Program-made: the position numbers and the translations under genes
Part shown: positions 1 to 12,299 of the stretch, in pieces
Layout of the letters: every line of letters begins with the position of its first letter
How positions within the stretch are numbered: the first letter of the stretch is position 1
Notes under the pieces: model-generated
Told to the model about the DNA's origin: nothing
The model's database searches: none
What the model saw: only the letters and a program-made list of their open reading frames with translations
Source: Echinarachnius parma
Taxonomy: Eukaryota > Echinodermata > Echinoidea > Clypeasteroida > Echinarachniidae
Assembly: GCA_037951105.1 (NCBI GenBank)
Contig: JBAMJV010002963.1
Span: 1-64,000 of the forward strand
Direction of reading: 5' to 3'
Length of the DNA: 64,000 nucleotides

Positions 1-38
1 ACGACGGACGGACGACGGACGACGGACGACGGACGAAA
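1..38. repeat. (GACGGAC)n tandem at window edge, with a following hairpin
   Basis: ACGACGGACGGACGACGGAC and further units, then a palindrome TTGAGCCTTTGGCTCAGGTGAG at about 58-80 (given here as 58-80, core GAGCC/GGCTC). It resembles the ACGGACGG tail of the 40610-41852 element, so it may be the end of a related copy lying to the left. Confidence 0.6.
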
Positions 39-840
39 AGCGATCACAATAGCTCACTTGAGCCTTTGGCTCAGGTGAGCTAAAAAGTGATGCCAAAGAT
101 AATAATACAAAATATTTAGAAAAAAAAGTTTCTGGCAAGACGTCCCCACACATTTTGCCTTAATTTTATATCGTAATAAACATGCTATTGAAAAACTCAC
201 TCAGGACTAGATTCAGGTAAGGAGTGAATAAATAATCGAAATAGTTAATTGTGTGTAGCGCACTGTATTCCCTATTCCACTTTTAGGGTACAATCTAGAG
301 GGAGTTATGCCTTATCTATACGCTAAAAGATATAAGATACAACATAACAGTCTTTAATTTCATTCTAGGAAAAGTAAAGTTGCATAATAATGCAAACAAA
401 ATGTCAAGTTGTCTATACAAATCAGGCAGATAGAGAAAAAAAAACATTTGTATCGGAATTTAAAGGATTTTGTATGTTTTTATCAAATTTTAGTAAATAC
501 CGCCCTCATATGATGACCTTTTGAAATTATACTTATTGCAAACAGACGAGCCCTACTAGTTCCACATATGTGCCAAATATGAGAGCGATTGGTTCTAAAA
601 TAAAGAAATTAAAGAGGGAGCAATATGTACCGATTTGTGCACTACACAAAATGGCCATCATATGCCTTACAATTGCATATGACGCATGGTGATTACGTAA
701 TACAAAATTTCATTTTGTACATTATATTCAAAGGATAATAGCATTTCTGATTTGAATATACTTTCAGAAATACACATAATACGTTTAAGCTCATTATCAT
801 GATTCTCATGGTGAAAGAAATAAACTATACTAACATAGGC

Positions 841-1592
841 GCCGGAAGTGGGGGGGCAGGGGGGGCGGCCGCCCCCCCAATCCAAATAGTGGGGGGGCAA
901 AACGCGTTTTTGCCCCCCCAAAAAGCCCCCCCCCTCAAAAAAAAATGAAGAAACAAAGAAAGAAAGAAAGAAAAAGGAAAAGAACAAATTAAATGTATCA
1001 GCCAATACTTGTTAATTCTAACGTTTAAAAAACTGAGTATTCATCCATATAAAATTTTGATGTTGGATCATACAAATGTGGCATATGGTTTATGTTTTTA
1101 TGCCCCAGTTTGCATAATTTTAAGTATAAAAATGCAAAATTTTCCCCGTGGGAGGGGGATACCCCCTCCCAAACCCTCCCCCCTCTGGCTCTTCCACTAC
1201 CCTCGGTCGCTTCGCTCCCTCTGGACTCATTTTTGTCTCTAAGCTATGTTGTTGGATCATGTTTTTATGCACCAGATCGCACAATTTCAAGTCCCAAAAT
1301 CCAAAAGCCCCCTTGACCGTAGGAGGGTGGGGGGGGGGGGGGGGGGGGGGGGTTCCTAACCCTGCATAGGCGTACCCCAGGGGGGGGGGGGTTTGGTGGT
1401 TCAAACCCCCCCCCCCCCTTGACCCAAAATCGGCTGTTTTGGGGGGGTTTGAACCCCCCCTTTTAAAATTTTAGCCGGCATCGAGAATACTTTTAAGAGA
1501 GAGGTTTTCAACTTTGAAGGTAATTGGTCTCGGTCTGGAAAATTTCGAAAGTACTTTGTAGTTTGTCTCGACTTCGAAAATTGTCTACGAAC

Positions 1593-1640
<48 letters not shown>

Positions 1641-1990
1641 ACTGAGAGAGGTTTTCTACTTTGAAGGTACAATTGGTCTCGGTCTCGAAAATTTTGAGAG
1701 TACTTGGTCTCGGCTTCGAAAATTTTCTACGGACCCCCCCCCCCCCCCCCCCCCCACTGAGAGAGGTTTTCAACTTTGAAGGTACTTGGTCTCGGTCTCG
1801 AAAATTTTGAAAGTACTTGGTCTCGGCTTGGAATTTTTTTACAAAATAACCCCCCCCCCCCTTAAAAAAATCCTGGGTACGCCACTGCAACCCTGTAAGT
1901 GTGGTCGGGCATGAGCCCCTAAACACATAAATCGTGAGCCCCCTTCGGTTTTTGCCACCCCCAATCCAAACTGCTTCCGGCGCGCCTGTA
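841..1990. repeat. Island of long G and C homopolymers with a triplicated phrase
   Basis: Holds C runs of 47 (1594-1640) and about 22 (1735-1756), a G run of about 22 (1331-1352), and shorter ones. The phrase GAGAGGTTTTCAACTTTGAA then GGTA...TTGGTCTCGGTCT and GAAAATTTTGA...GTACTTGG occurs three times (about 1498-1590, 1645-1733, 1761-1850), each separated by a C run. Bracketed by GGCGCCGGAAG (839) and CTTCCGGCGCGCC (1975-1987). Non-coding. Confidence 0.75.
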
Positions 1991-2436
1991 TACTAATGTA
2001 CATTGTTTTTTGACCGTTTTGTTTACGGATATTCCAATGATTTTTCATATGCAAATTTGATGACGTCATAATTATATGAAGCGAATCAACTTTGACCATG
2101 AAACTTTTCCTGTGTCTTAGGCATATATTGAAATATGTATCAGCAAAATTTAGTTGATAAAGACCTAGCCATTATCAAATGAGAGCACTTAACGCAATCT
2201 CAATTTTCACCAACCCTAAGAAATGCAGCAAAAAATGAAAAAGTGCTATTTTTACATACCTCCAAAAAAGTAGTAAAAAAACATAGTGTATATGAGTTTT
2301 TTTTCTTGTTAACATTTTGTTTCTAACATTAGACATATCAATGGACAAAATGACACCCAAGTCGGAGGATCATAGGGGGGGTCCCCGGTAGACCCCTCTG
2401 GCCCACGGACTAATCTTACAAGATGGTCCATTTACA

Positions 2437-2622
2437 GTCAAACCTGTCTTAGTGGCCACCTGTCTATAGCAGCCAACCTGTCTATAGTGGCTAGAAAAAG
2501 TAATCCCCTGCAGAGAAAAACACCGTTATGGAATCTGCATATATACTTTAGTTGTCACCTGTCTACAGTGGCACTATTATTGGCTCCCTTGGGTGGTCAC
2601 TATACACAGGTTGACTGATTTC
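2437..2622. repeat. Repeat 'CAAACCTGTCTATAGTGGCC'
   Basis: CAGTCAAACCTGTCTTAGTG then CACCTGTCTATAG units, CCCTGCAGAGAAAAACACCG, and an inverted end CACTATACACAGGTTGACTG. Related copies at 7886-8000, 14448-14545 and 50847-50940; a similar design with other bases at 32748-32932 (CGAAACGTCATTATAACGAG). Confidence 0.6.
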
Positions 2623-2764
2623 TATTGGGGACTAAAATTGGCTTGTACATGAGAAGGGAAAATATCTAGAATACAATTCGAGAAATCACAGGTACTTTGT
2701 ACAGAAGGAATCTTTGATAACAATTTACTACAGTGGAATCTTGTTAGAGTTCTGATATAACAAA

Positions 2765-2940
2765 ACCAATGCAGGAATTAATTTGGTATTTTAGGGGGTT
2801 ACTTTTTCAATCTGATGGATATCACAAAATATTTCACATATTACCCTACGGTAATTTAAGGGGCTATCTACTTATTTCAGGGGGCAATTTTGGAAAATTA
2901 GGGGGCAAAATAGCCCTCGGCCCCGTATATTTCCGAACAA
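2765..2940. repeat. Repeat 'GGGGGTTACTTTTTCAATCTGATGG', forward copy
   Basis: CAGGAATTAATTTGGTATTT then TAGGGGGTTACTTTTTCAAT, and an end CCCTCGGCCCCGTATATTTC. Copies at 39945-40095 (inverted) and 63520-63678 (inverted); more distant ones at 11005-11160 and 20087-20400, which share GGGGGCTACTTTT and CCCCGTGTATTTTTTTC. Confidence 0.75.
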
Positions 2941-2944
2941 AACC

Positions 2945-3754
2945 CTCTCTGTTACCAGCTCTTTATAATACCCGATAGGTGACCTTATACCACAAAACGA
3001 CCAATAAGTCGGGGAAAATGGTTATGCTGATTTAGAATTAAAATGGTATATAATTTGCCATATTCAGACTAAGGCAAACCCTCTGAAAATGAGTGCCAAA
3101 GATTTTGAAAATGGCTGAAGCAGTTTGAAAACAGACGGTAGATTAAGACACCTTCATTCATGAAAAACAAAAATCCTGAATCTCTTATTTTAAACCAAGT
3201 TCGAATATTTCATCTAATAACAGAGAAACTATATCTGCGACATAATGGGCGTGTTGTGGTGTAAGGTCACATATTACAAGATAATTTTCAACGGTCCCAA
3301 AGACCTCATTATAAAGAGGTTCTACTGTATCGAGAAAATCAAATATTGGTCCAAGAAACTAAAAAGACTTAAGAAATAAAAACAAAATTATACAATTATA
3401 CATTTTTATATTTGATATGACTTTAATTATTCTTTATTATATACAAAATATAAGTTTAAGCCAAATATCATCAGTAAAAACATTTGATTATCCATAAAAA
3501 TGGTAAGAAAAATATAGCATCACTGCATTTGAATAATATTTTTCAGCCTTATTAATTAGCTCTAGTCCTACAGTACATTTAATGATGCATTCATTTATAT
3601 GACAGAGTACAGGAAATGCATGAGATAATTTGTAATTAATATCATGCATAATAGCAATATCTCCATGGGCGTCATAATTTCCCACTCCCTCCCCCATCCT
3701 GGGAAGGTTAAGAAAAATAAATTGTTTGTATATCTTCTCAAGTTGAGCATATGT
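2945..3754. other. No gene seen
   Basis: AT-rich sequence without a supported open frame or a recognised repeat. An open frame at 3488-3697 has no family resemblance and ordinary non-coding composition. Confidence 0.5.
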
Positions 3755-4002
3755 GACAGACTAGCAAAGCCGGTACTTGTCGGTAATTCATGTTGTGAAG
3801 AAATGGGTATTTTAAGTTCACACAATGTGTGTAAAAAACCTATGATTGTACAATTGAAACAATCATATCTTCCCCAATTATTGACCAATTAGTTAGAACA
3901 AAGCATCAAATGAAAGCTTGTGATGAGGCCTTTATAATGGTATAACAATCTACATTTTGATATTTACTGACAAGTGCCGGGTTTTGCTATAGCGGTCACA
4001 TA
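3755..4002. mobile_element. Family E MITE ('GGGTTTTGCTATAGC')
   Basis: AGCAAAGCCGGTACTTGTCG at the left and GACAAGTGCCGGGTTTTGCT at the right, with CAATTATTGACCAATTAGTT inside. Related copies: 8550-8792 and 8892-9072. Confidence 0.68.
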
Positions 4003-4318
4003 TATGTAGTTCACAATTAAGCACATCAATGAAATTTAAAGGAATGCATTTTTTACATAATAAGTTGGAATACCTGCATGAACTTGTTTTCTTTTGAAAA
4101 TATTTATTCTAGTACTAACATTCTGCAAAAATATATATTTATATATAATATACATGTAGGTCAATAAGTACTAAATTTGTATTAACACAATATCAATGAT
4201 TTTTGTTTTTATATACATGTATATGTTGTACTCTATCTATGATCCCATATCTACATTGTATAATTTATTTATTTGTACCATTAGATAAGCATCATCTTTC
4301 TAGAGTTGTGACAGTTAT

Positions 4319-4539
4319 GCCCAGCGCAGACAGAGCCGACTCGACCCGATCCGACTGGTTTTCAGCCTGATTAAATCAGTATGCGCTGCCTCAGGACTCG
4401 GTTCTGCCAGTCAAGTGCCAGTCGGAGATCATTCGAGGCCGATTCAACACGTTGGTTCGGCTCCGACTTAGCGAAACTGACTCTAGCCTGTATGAAAACC
4501 AGTCGGATCGGTCGAGTCTGCTCTGTCTGCGCCGGGCTT
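4319..4539. mobile_element. Palindromic MITE with GACCCGATCCGAC arms
   Basis: Left arm GCCCAGCGCAGACAGAGCCG then ACTCGACCCGATCCGACTGG; right arm is its reverse complement ending TGCGCCGGGC. About 220 bp with 50-bp arms. Confidence 0.75.
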
Positions 4540-5049
4540 AGGCTCGCTTTATTCCACACGAGTAGAATGGTCAACTACGGTGACGTCACAGAAGCACATT
4601 GCTCTTCTCGTTATGCATCGTTATGCGTCAGTTTAAAATTGTGAGAAATCGCCAAAGATGACTTTGCAATTTAGCAATGAAATCAAGTATAGTTAGCCCA
4701 CTGCTAACGAATGATTACCAAGTATCTCAACCATGCACATCTCACTTTAGTTCAAAGTTGTTCATCAGATCGGAATCTGATCGTGTAGCTTATCAATACC
4801 CGAGCATAGATGCCTGTTTTCTTCTTGATAACCAAAGTATATATGTGCTACCATTTCCAATTCATTCAGATGCACACATACAAGTTAATTATCTTTCATT
4901 GGTTGTTTGTGATGTTACTGCCAGATGGCCGATCTTCCACATTCAAATACGGCCTGCTTAAATGTCACAATTTAGGAAAGACAACTAGTGCTTTTTGAGG
5001 GATACATTCAATCACATTTATTTTTGTGGATATGGGTGACATTAGATGA

Positions 5050-5220
5050 GTACCGTATTTGCTGGTGTATTAACCGCACCTTTTTTCAACAACAAAAAAA
5101 AAAAAAAAAGGGGGTGCGGTTAATACACGACCGTATTAACCACACTTTTTAATTTTAAATTTTTTTTTTAGGAGTGCGGTTAATACACCGGAGCGGTTAA
5201 TACACCGACAAATACGGTAT
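5050..5220. mobile_element. MITE 'TACCGTATTTG...GTGTATTAACCGC'
   Basis: Left TACCGTATTTGCTGGTGTAT then TAACCGCACC; right GCGGTTAATACACCGACAAATACGGTA. Internal copies of the GGTGCGGTTAATACAC motif are also inverted, so the end motif occurs about five times in 170 bp. Confidence 0.72.
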
Positions 5221-5997
5221 GTGTATTTCAAAATTGTTTGTTTTCTTTCATAATCTTTTATGGAACAATAGTACCATTACAAACAACACACAGTCATGTT
5301 TTTTATCATATCACCCCGCCTCATTAGGAACTTGGAATAAACAGAATGAGTATGAAATATAGAAATAACATACATGATTCCATTTACATTTACCTACTGT
5401 AGATTTACATGTATATAGTACTATAGTGGCGTTGGAAGTAGTTCTAACCTGAATACATGTTCAAGATTTTAAAAACATTAAAGTTATCACAAATCGACGA
5501 TAAATAATGAATACCTACAGGCATTTAATGCCTTGTACCTAAACACAAGTCAAAATAACATCCATACAGATGACATATACTAGATGCAATGAACAAATAA
5601 TGGGGGGGAAAAGACATTTTCGAGAGCACAAAAGGCAAGGTTAACTCTTACAAATATTTAAGTACTAGCAGTATGGATTGATTTTGACTAAAAATGCCGA
5701 GTACCATCATATATCCAACATTAAAATGCAAACTTTATTTCATTTGATCAACGTCTACACACATGGATGAATACATAATGTGATGGAAAACAGTTACCAT
5801 CCACACGTTTGGAAAAGTGTAAAAAGCAACACACTGCACTTTATCAGTTATAAACTAAATCATGGATTTGCTTTTATATCAATATGTTTATATTAGTTAA
5901 CCATCAGGTCAGTGGCAATCATTTCTTCCATATTGTATGCCATTAATCATTTGGAGTAATTTGGAGTGCTTCAGTCACAACAAAAATGAAATGACTT

Positions 5998-6592
5998 TTG
6001 AGAACAGGAACTAGATGGATCTTTGACTGCGCGCATTCTAAAGTGATGCCTCTGCAATTGCAGGATTTCTATATCGAGCATAAATTGACTTGCACTGAAT
6101 CCATTTTCTTAATTCAAGTTTGATTGTAAATCAGTCAACTGGTTCTCGATATAGTGATAACAAACTTTTTTTTGCTTGACCTTCAACCTCATGACCCCAA
6201 AATCTAACCAGTTCATTGGCTCATCAAGACACATGATGGCAATGTATTGACAGGTTTTTTTTGGTTTAGATACATTGCAATTCAAAGTTATTTTTGCATT
6301 TATAAAGAGTTCTGTGACCATTCACCTTGATCTTATGATCCCAAATCTTGATGTTCACTGGTTCTCCAGATATTGTGATTACAAGCTATTTAATTTGACC
6401 TTCAACCTCACGACCCCGAAATCTTAACAGTTCTAAGTTCATAAGTTCTAGTTCTCCCAAACACATACATGTACCAAGTTTGATTGTAATCTGTTGCAAT
6501 TACAAGCTATTTCTACATACATAATGAGCCGTGACCTTTGACAACCCCAAAACATAATGCCTCCGGCCACTTCACTGGCGGAGGAGGCATAA
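5998..6592. repeat. Diverged copy of the 'TGACCTTTGACCTCATGACCCC' repeat element
   Basis: ACTAGATGGATCTTTGACTG at the left; several units containing TTCAACCTCATGACCCCAAA; closes with CATAATGCCTCCGGCCACTT and GGAGGCATAAAAAC. Same end sequences as 40610-41852. Confidence 0.75.
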
Positions 6593-7160
6593 AAACACGT
6601 TTGTAAGTGAAATATATGTATATCAGTCTAATGAAAATAATGCCACACATCCAACCAACTTTACTCTTTAGTACTGTTTGACCTCGATAGAGAAAGATTT
6701 AGAACAATAATATCAGCAATGTGTATTAAAGCTACAGTACATGCACCATAACAATTGTTTGGTTTATTAAAGCAAACATAATGTATGGATTCATAAAACA
6801 CCATGAATACATGTACTTTGATGAAAATGTATCATGTTACATTTACTGTTGTATGAATAATAATGTACATGTATGGTCATATAATATGTTCACATACTGT
6901 GTCTACATTTTTGGTAAACTTTCTTGATAAGACATTTAGTACAAATCACAATAATTTATGATTTACATTTGAAATGTTGGTATACTTTCTTGACTTATGA
7001 CATTAAGTACAAATCACAGAGTACATTTTAACTGGAGCTGTTGGTTTGAAGAAGAACGGTTAATCAGTTCCCTTCAAGATTCTGACATTCCCACAGACTT
7101 TGTACACAGCCCACCCAGTTCTCGTAGGCAAGGGGTTAACATCAGCCTCTTCTGGTCCAG

Positions 7161-7470
7161 GGGGGTGTTTCACAAAGATCCTAAGTTGAACTTAACTCTA
7201 AGTTGGACTTAAAAAGTATGGAAAGCTGTTTTCTTTGAAAACAAATTCTAAAAGTTCTTTAAAAAGGCATTAAATGTTGTTTCAATTCATAATTTGTTTT
7301 TCTCTTATCAAAGAGATTTCCTGTTCTTCATGTAAAATTTATGAAAAGTCTAAAATACTTGTATCATTGCTTTTTAGTATATTTTGTTCCAAGGCTACAA
7401 ATGGCTTACCATACTTTTTAAGTCCAACTTATAGTTAAGTTCAACTTAGGATCTCTGTGAAACACCCCCC
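7161..7470. mobile_element. Family A MITE ('GGGTGTTTCACAAAGATCCTAAG')
   Basis: Inverted termini of about 65 bp: GGGGGTGTTTCACAAAGATC through AAGTTGAACTTAACTCTAAG to TTGGACTTAAAAAGTATGG, mirrored at the right end. About 310 bp, AT-rich centre, no coding potential. Other copies are 25892-26207 and 46328-46647. Confidence 0.82.
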
Positions 7471-8549
7471 TGATGGTATTTCGGATCTCAAAATGTCCTC
7501 TCCTTGAACGCACACAGACAATGGCAATGGAATGGTGTACTACAGCTCTCAACTTGAGTTGTAAATTTAAAAGTTCATCAAGATTGCCGCCTCTCGGCTC
7601 AATTCAGAACCTCTGTCAAGAGAAAGATAGGGAGGGTTTGAAGAGAGAATGAGACGAGTAAAGACACAACCAATGTAGGGATTGATATTAATAACACTAC
7701 CCTGCATGCTGACCCCCCGGCTAAATTTTGTTTACTTTGAACCAGCAACAATTGATACAAATTCATATATTTTGGTGGCTGGAACAGCACCAACATTCGT
7801 CCATGTCAAGATTCATTCATATTCACAGTTATTACTTTTGATTAATATTTAATAAAGCAATATTGAATAACATACATGTACAATCAAACCTGTCATAGCG
7901 GCCACCTTCCTATAGTGGCCACCAAAAGTGTTGCCCTGCAGAGAAAAACGGTGTTATGGAACCTATTGAGGTCACTTATCTACCTACAGTGGCCTATGAT
8001 CTTGTTTCCCAGTTTGAGAAGAAAGTGTTATTTGGGGGTGTGTAAATTTTTGTTTCAGGCCACCAAAAATTGAGGAAATTATTTTTCTGGTCCATCCAGA
8101 AAAAGATTTGTGTGGGCCCCTGACCAAAGGATAACATAGACATATACTTTCAAAACATAAATTTATATTGCATCACAACACTTATTTCTCACGAGTTAAG
8201 ATATTTCTTCCATGCTGAAATATTTAGCCAAAGCTTTTCGCGACTACAGAATGCTTGGGAAACAAAACTGACACAAAAGCAACTCAAACATTACGGTTTA
8301 AACAGAACTAAGCACATTTTTTAACTTCACAAAATGTTCAACACACAAATCTAAATGGTTTGAACAGCTAGGACAAACAGGACAAACTAATACTATTTCT
8401 TCAATGGCTAAGTTCTAGCACCTCTAGTCGTATATATTTCATATTTGGTATCACTATTAAAGAGCAAATTTATAATCAATGCTTTTGAGACCATTGTTCT
8501 CTGCCCTTGAAATACTGCTCATTGACTTGGAGCATCACATACATATATG

Positions 8550-8792
8550 ACCAGCTATAGCAAAACCCTGCACTTGTCTGTAATTCATGTTTTGAAGAAA
8601 TGGGCATTTTAAGTAAATAATGTGTGTAAAAGACTTGTAGAATTGAAACAATCATATCTTCGCCAATTATTGACCAATTGGTTAGAACAAAGGATCAAAT
8701 GAAAGCTTGTGATGAGGCCTTTCTAATGGTATGAAAATCTATGTTTTGATTTTTACAGACAGGTGCCGGGTTTTGCTATAGCCGGTCACATT
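8550..8792. mobile_element. Family E MITE
   Basis: AGCTATAGCAAAACCCTGCA to AGGTGCCGGGTTTTGCTATA; inner text GAAAGCTTGTGATGAGGCCT matches 3755-4002. Confidence 0.7.
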
Positions 8793-8891
8793 TGGTATCA
8801 CTTTTAAAGAGCAATAATCAATGTTTTTTAGACCATTATTCCCTGCCTTTTAAATACTGCTTATTGACTTGGAGCATCACATATAGGTTAC

Positions 8892-9072
8892 CAGCTATAT
8901 AGCAAAACCCGGCACTTGTCGGTTAAAATCAAAATGTCGATGTTCACACCATTAGAAAGGCCTCATCGCAAGCTTTCATTTGATGCTTTGTTCTAATTGG
9001 TCAATAATTGGCGGAGATACGATTGTTACAATTTTACAATCATAGGTATTTTACACACATTGTGTGAACTTA
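8892..9072. mobile_element. Family E MITE, inverted and truncated
   Basis: GCAAAACCCGGCACTTGTCG, then GGCCTCATCGCAAGCTTTC and AATTGGTCAATAATTGGCGG, the reverse orientation of 8550-8792; broken off where the 9073 element begins. Confidence 0.65.
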
Positions 9073-9645
9073 AACTGCCGCACCCGCGTAAACGCCGCAC
9101 CCCGACTTTGGGCATTGAAATTGAAAAAAAAAAATGTGGGAGAAAAGTGCGCTAGGAAAACTGGCGACAAAAAAAGCGGGAATAACGGCGGGAAACAAGA
9201 AAATCGGCTGGGAAAATGTGCCAAATTTTAGCATGAAATCGGTACTACAGAGAACCAGGTACTGTGATGTACGTACGTGCAAATGCAATGCATTCATAAC
9301 GCACGTAGCTAGATCGATGACAGCTAGGCGAGCGCGGCGCTGGCAGTGTGCATTTGTTTCGTAACTTTGAAGTTAAAAACGTATCAGATTTCGCAAATAT
9401 CAGCAAAAAAAGGTGAGAAACCATTCTAGGCCAGGGTAAACGTAGACAATTTGGCTATATAATGTGTTATCACGCAATACAATACAGTGCAATACAACCA
9501 ATAGTCCCACACCTGCTGAAATGTGTTGTTTTGAGACCAGTCAAGAGTGACATTTTGACTGTCTCCGCGTACACGCCGCACCCCGACTTTGCAGGTTTTT
9601 TTCGAGGAAAAAGTATGCGGCGATTACGCCGGTATTTACGGTAGT
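9073..9645. mobile_element. Element with CGCCGCACCCCGACTTT motifs
   Basis: The phrase ACGCCGCACCCCGACTTTG appears near both 9090 and 9570, and the right border ends GGCGATTACGCCGGTATTTA then CGGTA. Apparently inserted into, or next to, the family E copy ending at 9072. Boundaries are approximate; no coding potential that I recognise. Confidence 0.5.
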
Positions 9646-9869
9646 GTGAAAGGAGCAGGGCAGCATAGAAAGTATCATCACAAGACTGATTCTTATTACC
9701 CTTTCATTTCTAGATGCTGGAGCATGGCGTTAACATGATGAATGATCAAAGTCCACATGTGTCATGTACTAGAAAAATAACAAGAAGTCAAATAATACGT
9801 ATATGAATGTGTAGACAAAATGGAGTGTTCCATTATGGATGTATTTACACAAGCAGAATGTTCATTTAA

Positions 9870-10285
9870 AGGGGACCACCAGGCAAAGAACAACACATAA
9901 TTATATGTTTTGGTACCGTTTTGTGATATCAAATAGATACCCAACATTTTGCAAAGGGTTGTGTAATTCATAAACAAAGCAATTAATTACCACTACTTAC
10001 AGAACCACTATTATTTCCTGGTTCCGTATGGGCCAAACATTTGCGAGTGCGCCAATGCTATCCACGCATACGTTTGGAGACAATAGAATCCCGGACGATT
10101 CGTTCGCTCTGAACATAGTAGTCTTCGTACATGCAGACCCATGAACACATGCTTTAGAATGGTGATGCGTTTTCCAATGATATATTTTTTCTGAAAACAT
10201 ATTTTTGTGAACTTGTTGATGGAATGGACTACTAAAGATGTTACCTTTCATTTATAACAATATTGTTTTGGGTTGGCGGTACCCT
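9870..10285. mobile_element. Family D MITE ('GGGGACCACCAGGC'), full copy
   Basis: Begins AGGGGACCACCAGGCAAAG after TTAA and ends GGTTGGCGGTACCCT before TTAA. Inner phrases TGATATCAAATAGAT and CATTACCACCACTTACGGAACC-like text recur at 19318-19658 and 43979-44368. TTAA borders again suggest a piggyBac/Kolobok-type source. Confidence 0.7.
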
Positions 10286-10289
10286 TTAA

Positions 10290-11000
10290 GAAGAACACTA
10301 TGTAAATTGAATGAGACATGTAATTTTTAGATTACAAACTTTGATATGCAACAAACGTGTATTCAAGCTATATTCATCCTGCTCAGCCAGGTTCTAGACA
10401 GGTTCTTGTTCAGATACTGTATAGGCAAATGAATCATGTTTCAGTTGACAGAGAAAGCCACATCATACTATCCAAATGCAAACATGCATGCTAATTAGGC
10501 AAGACAAAGACATTCATAATTATTGAATAGTGATTATGTTTTTTTAATAGCCTACTGACATTTGTTGGCATTTACCAAATAGAATTCAAGTTATAAAGTA
10601 TTTTCAACGTATTGCATACTATTTTCAGAACAAGAACACAGACAGCATCATGACAACAAGCAGTTCTACACTTCTAAACATATAATGTATATATGCACAT
10701 GTACATCAAATACAGGTTATAAAGCAGGATAATCATGCGAACAGTGAGTTTAAAAGTTGAAGCACTAAAACATGTAGCAAACGTTACACAAACAAGTTTT
10801 ACATTTAGCGTGCAATGCTTCATTTTGTTGACAGTCTAGATGACAATTAACCTAGACATTTTACAGCTGAACAACGGTTTTGGGACACCTCAACAACAAA
10901 AACAGAAAAATATTGAGTAGTGTATTAAAAATCATGATGAACAGACCACAATGAAGCTATATGAAACCTGTCTGCTACAGAATTGCACCACACAATCTCA
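10290..11000. other. No gene seen
   Basis: AT-rich; no repeat copies or splice-bounded frames recognised. It may be part of the CUEDC1 3' transcript or simply flank. Confidence 0.5.
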
Positions 11001-11004
11001 GGGG

Positions 11005-11160
11005 GAAAAAATAATATTTATTTTTCGGGGGCTACTTTTCAAGATTGCCTGCATGAAAATAACACTATTTGTTTTGCATTGAACCCTATGCAAATTTATG
11101 GGGGCTCTTTTTAGCATTTTGGGGGCGAATTCTCCCCGAGCCCCGTGTATTTTTTTCACT
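11005..11160. repeat. Repeat 'CGGGGGCTACTTTT', forward copy
   Basis: TTTTTCGGGGGCTACTTTTC at the left and GAGCCCCGTGTATTTTTTTC at the right; diverged member of the 2765 family, adjacent to the candidate CUEDC1 exon. Confidence 0.6.
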
Positions 11161-11184
11161 GCACGATCTCCATTGTTCTTATAC

Positions 11185-11323
11185 CTGATGATGTGAGCGA
11201 CGATCCTGGTGATGATTCCTGGGGGTCTGGTCTGGGCCGGAGTCTACCTCTGGGAGCTCTTCATAAATCCTATCGCCAGGACGACGAACAGAGCCTGGTC
11301 CAGGGCCAGGGTCTGCCTCATAT
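11185..11323 (-). CDS. Candidate alternative 3' exon of CUEDC1
   Basis: On the minus strand an open frame of 46 codons, reading YEADPGPGPGSVRRPGDRIY then EELPEVDSGPDQ, lies between a possible acceptor (CATAAAG|ATATG) and a good donor (CATCAG|GTATAAG). Its phase fits the weak internal donor in the last CUEDC1 exon. The protein-like composition sits in an otherwise non-coding, repeat-filled stretch. The acceptor has a poor pyrimidine tract, and the plus strand is also open here, so this is tentative. Confidence 0.35.
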
Positions 11324-11479
11324 CTTTATGAGCCCATTGGTCAAGGAATATAAATCTTGAGTTATGATGCTGAATGTTGTTGGACCCCCTCTGTCTATCT
11401 TCACATCCATCGGTGTGTGTTCTATTTTTTGCAGGTGCATGGCAACACACAATTCTGCACACACTAGCCCGTATTCACA

Positions 11480-11692
11480 AAGGAGGTTTGTACAAACCCC
11501 GGTTCAAACCGCAGTTTACATCTATGGAATGCCAATTGTAAACTGATGGAGAGAGAATGTGTACCATCAACATTGTTAACAAGTAAGGAATTTACATTCT
11601 CTCTCCATCAGTTTACAATTGGCATTCCATAGATGTAAACCGCGGTTTGAACCGGGGTTTGTACAAACCTTCTTTGTGAATACGGGCCATAG
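11480..11692. mobile_element. Hairpin MITE ('GCCCGTATTCACAAAG')
   Basis: Left arm GCCCGTATTCACAAAGGAGG through GGTTTGTACAAACCCCGGTT to CATTCTCTCTCC-complement; the right arm is a near-perfect reverse complement ending TTTGTGAATACGGGC. Arms are about 90 bp with a loop of about 30 bp. Confidence 0.78.
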
Positions 11693-11695
11693 GGG

Positions 11696-11856
11696 CTATC
11701 TACAAAGTATGTATGCACGAGAGGGGGGGGGGGGTTCACACTAATGCGTACTATGTATTCAAATACATGCATAAAAAGTGCGTACGGGGGGGGGGGGGAG
11801 GGGGGTCAATTTCAGACAATAATTTGTGTACATACTTTGTAGATGGCCCCATATAG
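11696..11856. mobile_element. MITE 'GGGGCTATCTACAAAGTATG' with G tracts
   Basis: GGGGCTATCTACAAAGTATG at the left and ACATACTTTGTAGATGGCCCC at the right, with two long G runs inside. A second copy in the opposite orientation is at 45841-46016. Confidence 0.72.
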
Positions 11857-12299
11857 CTCTTACATAATCATCAAGCTTGCATAATTAGATTTTCTTTAAT
11901 GTAATCAATTTTGTAATTGTTTCTTTACTAATTATGCATTTGAACCAATCTTATTTTAGCCTATGAATAACTGCTTTTTGCTTTGAAAATGCTAATTGTA
12001 TGCAGGGATATTCTTCATTAACAACTTTTCAACATGTATATAAGGTTGCGATAGCCACATTTTTCTTTATGTATTTGTTTGTTCTTTCTATACATGATTA
12101 TCTAACAAATTAGAAGTTCCTTTTCTGCCCCTACACTTGTCTACTCAGTCACTTCAAATGAGTTCCCATGTGACAGCCTAGTACCATCCCCCCCCCCCCT
12201 CCCCCAACTGCAACTAGGCACTGATCACTGATGCCTATATAAAATCCAAAACAAAAATGCAAATTCCTGCTGAAGTAACACACTATAAAAACAAATTGA

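Noticed and set aside
2769-2978. Open frame with [15 protein letters not shown]
   Set aside because: The same frame recurs in inverted repeat copies at 40.0 and 63.6 kb; it is a translated repeat.
7025-7160. Minus-strand frame EEADVNPLPTRTG as a further CUEDC1 exon
   Set aside because: No good splice sites, adjoins a MITE end, and CUEDC1 already has an in-frame stop at 12300-12302.
7560-7612. Minus-strand acceptor with a strong pyrimidine tract (CTTTCTCTTGACAG) at about 7615
   Set aside because: Only a 14-codon frame follows before a stop, with no resemblance to CUEDC1; too weak to list as an exon.
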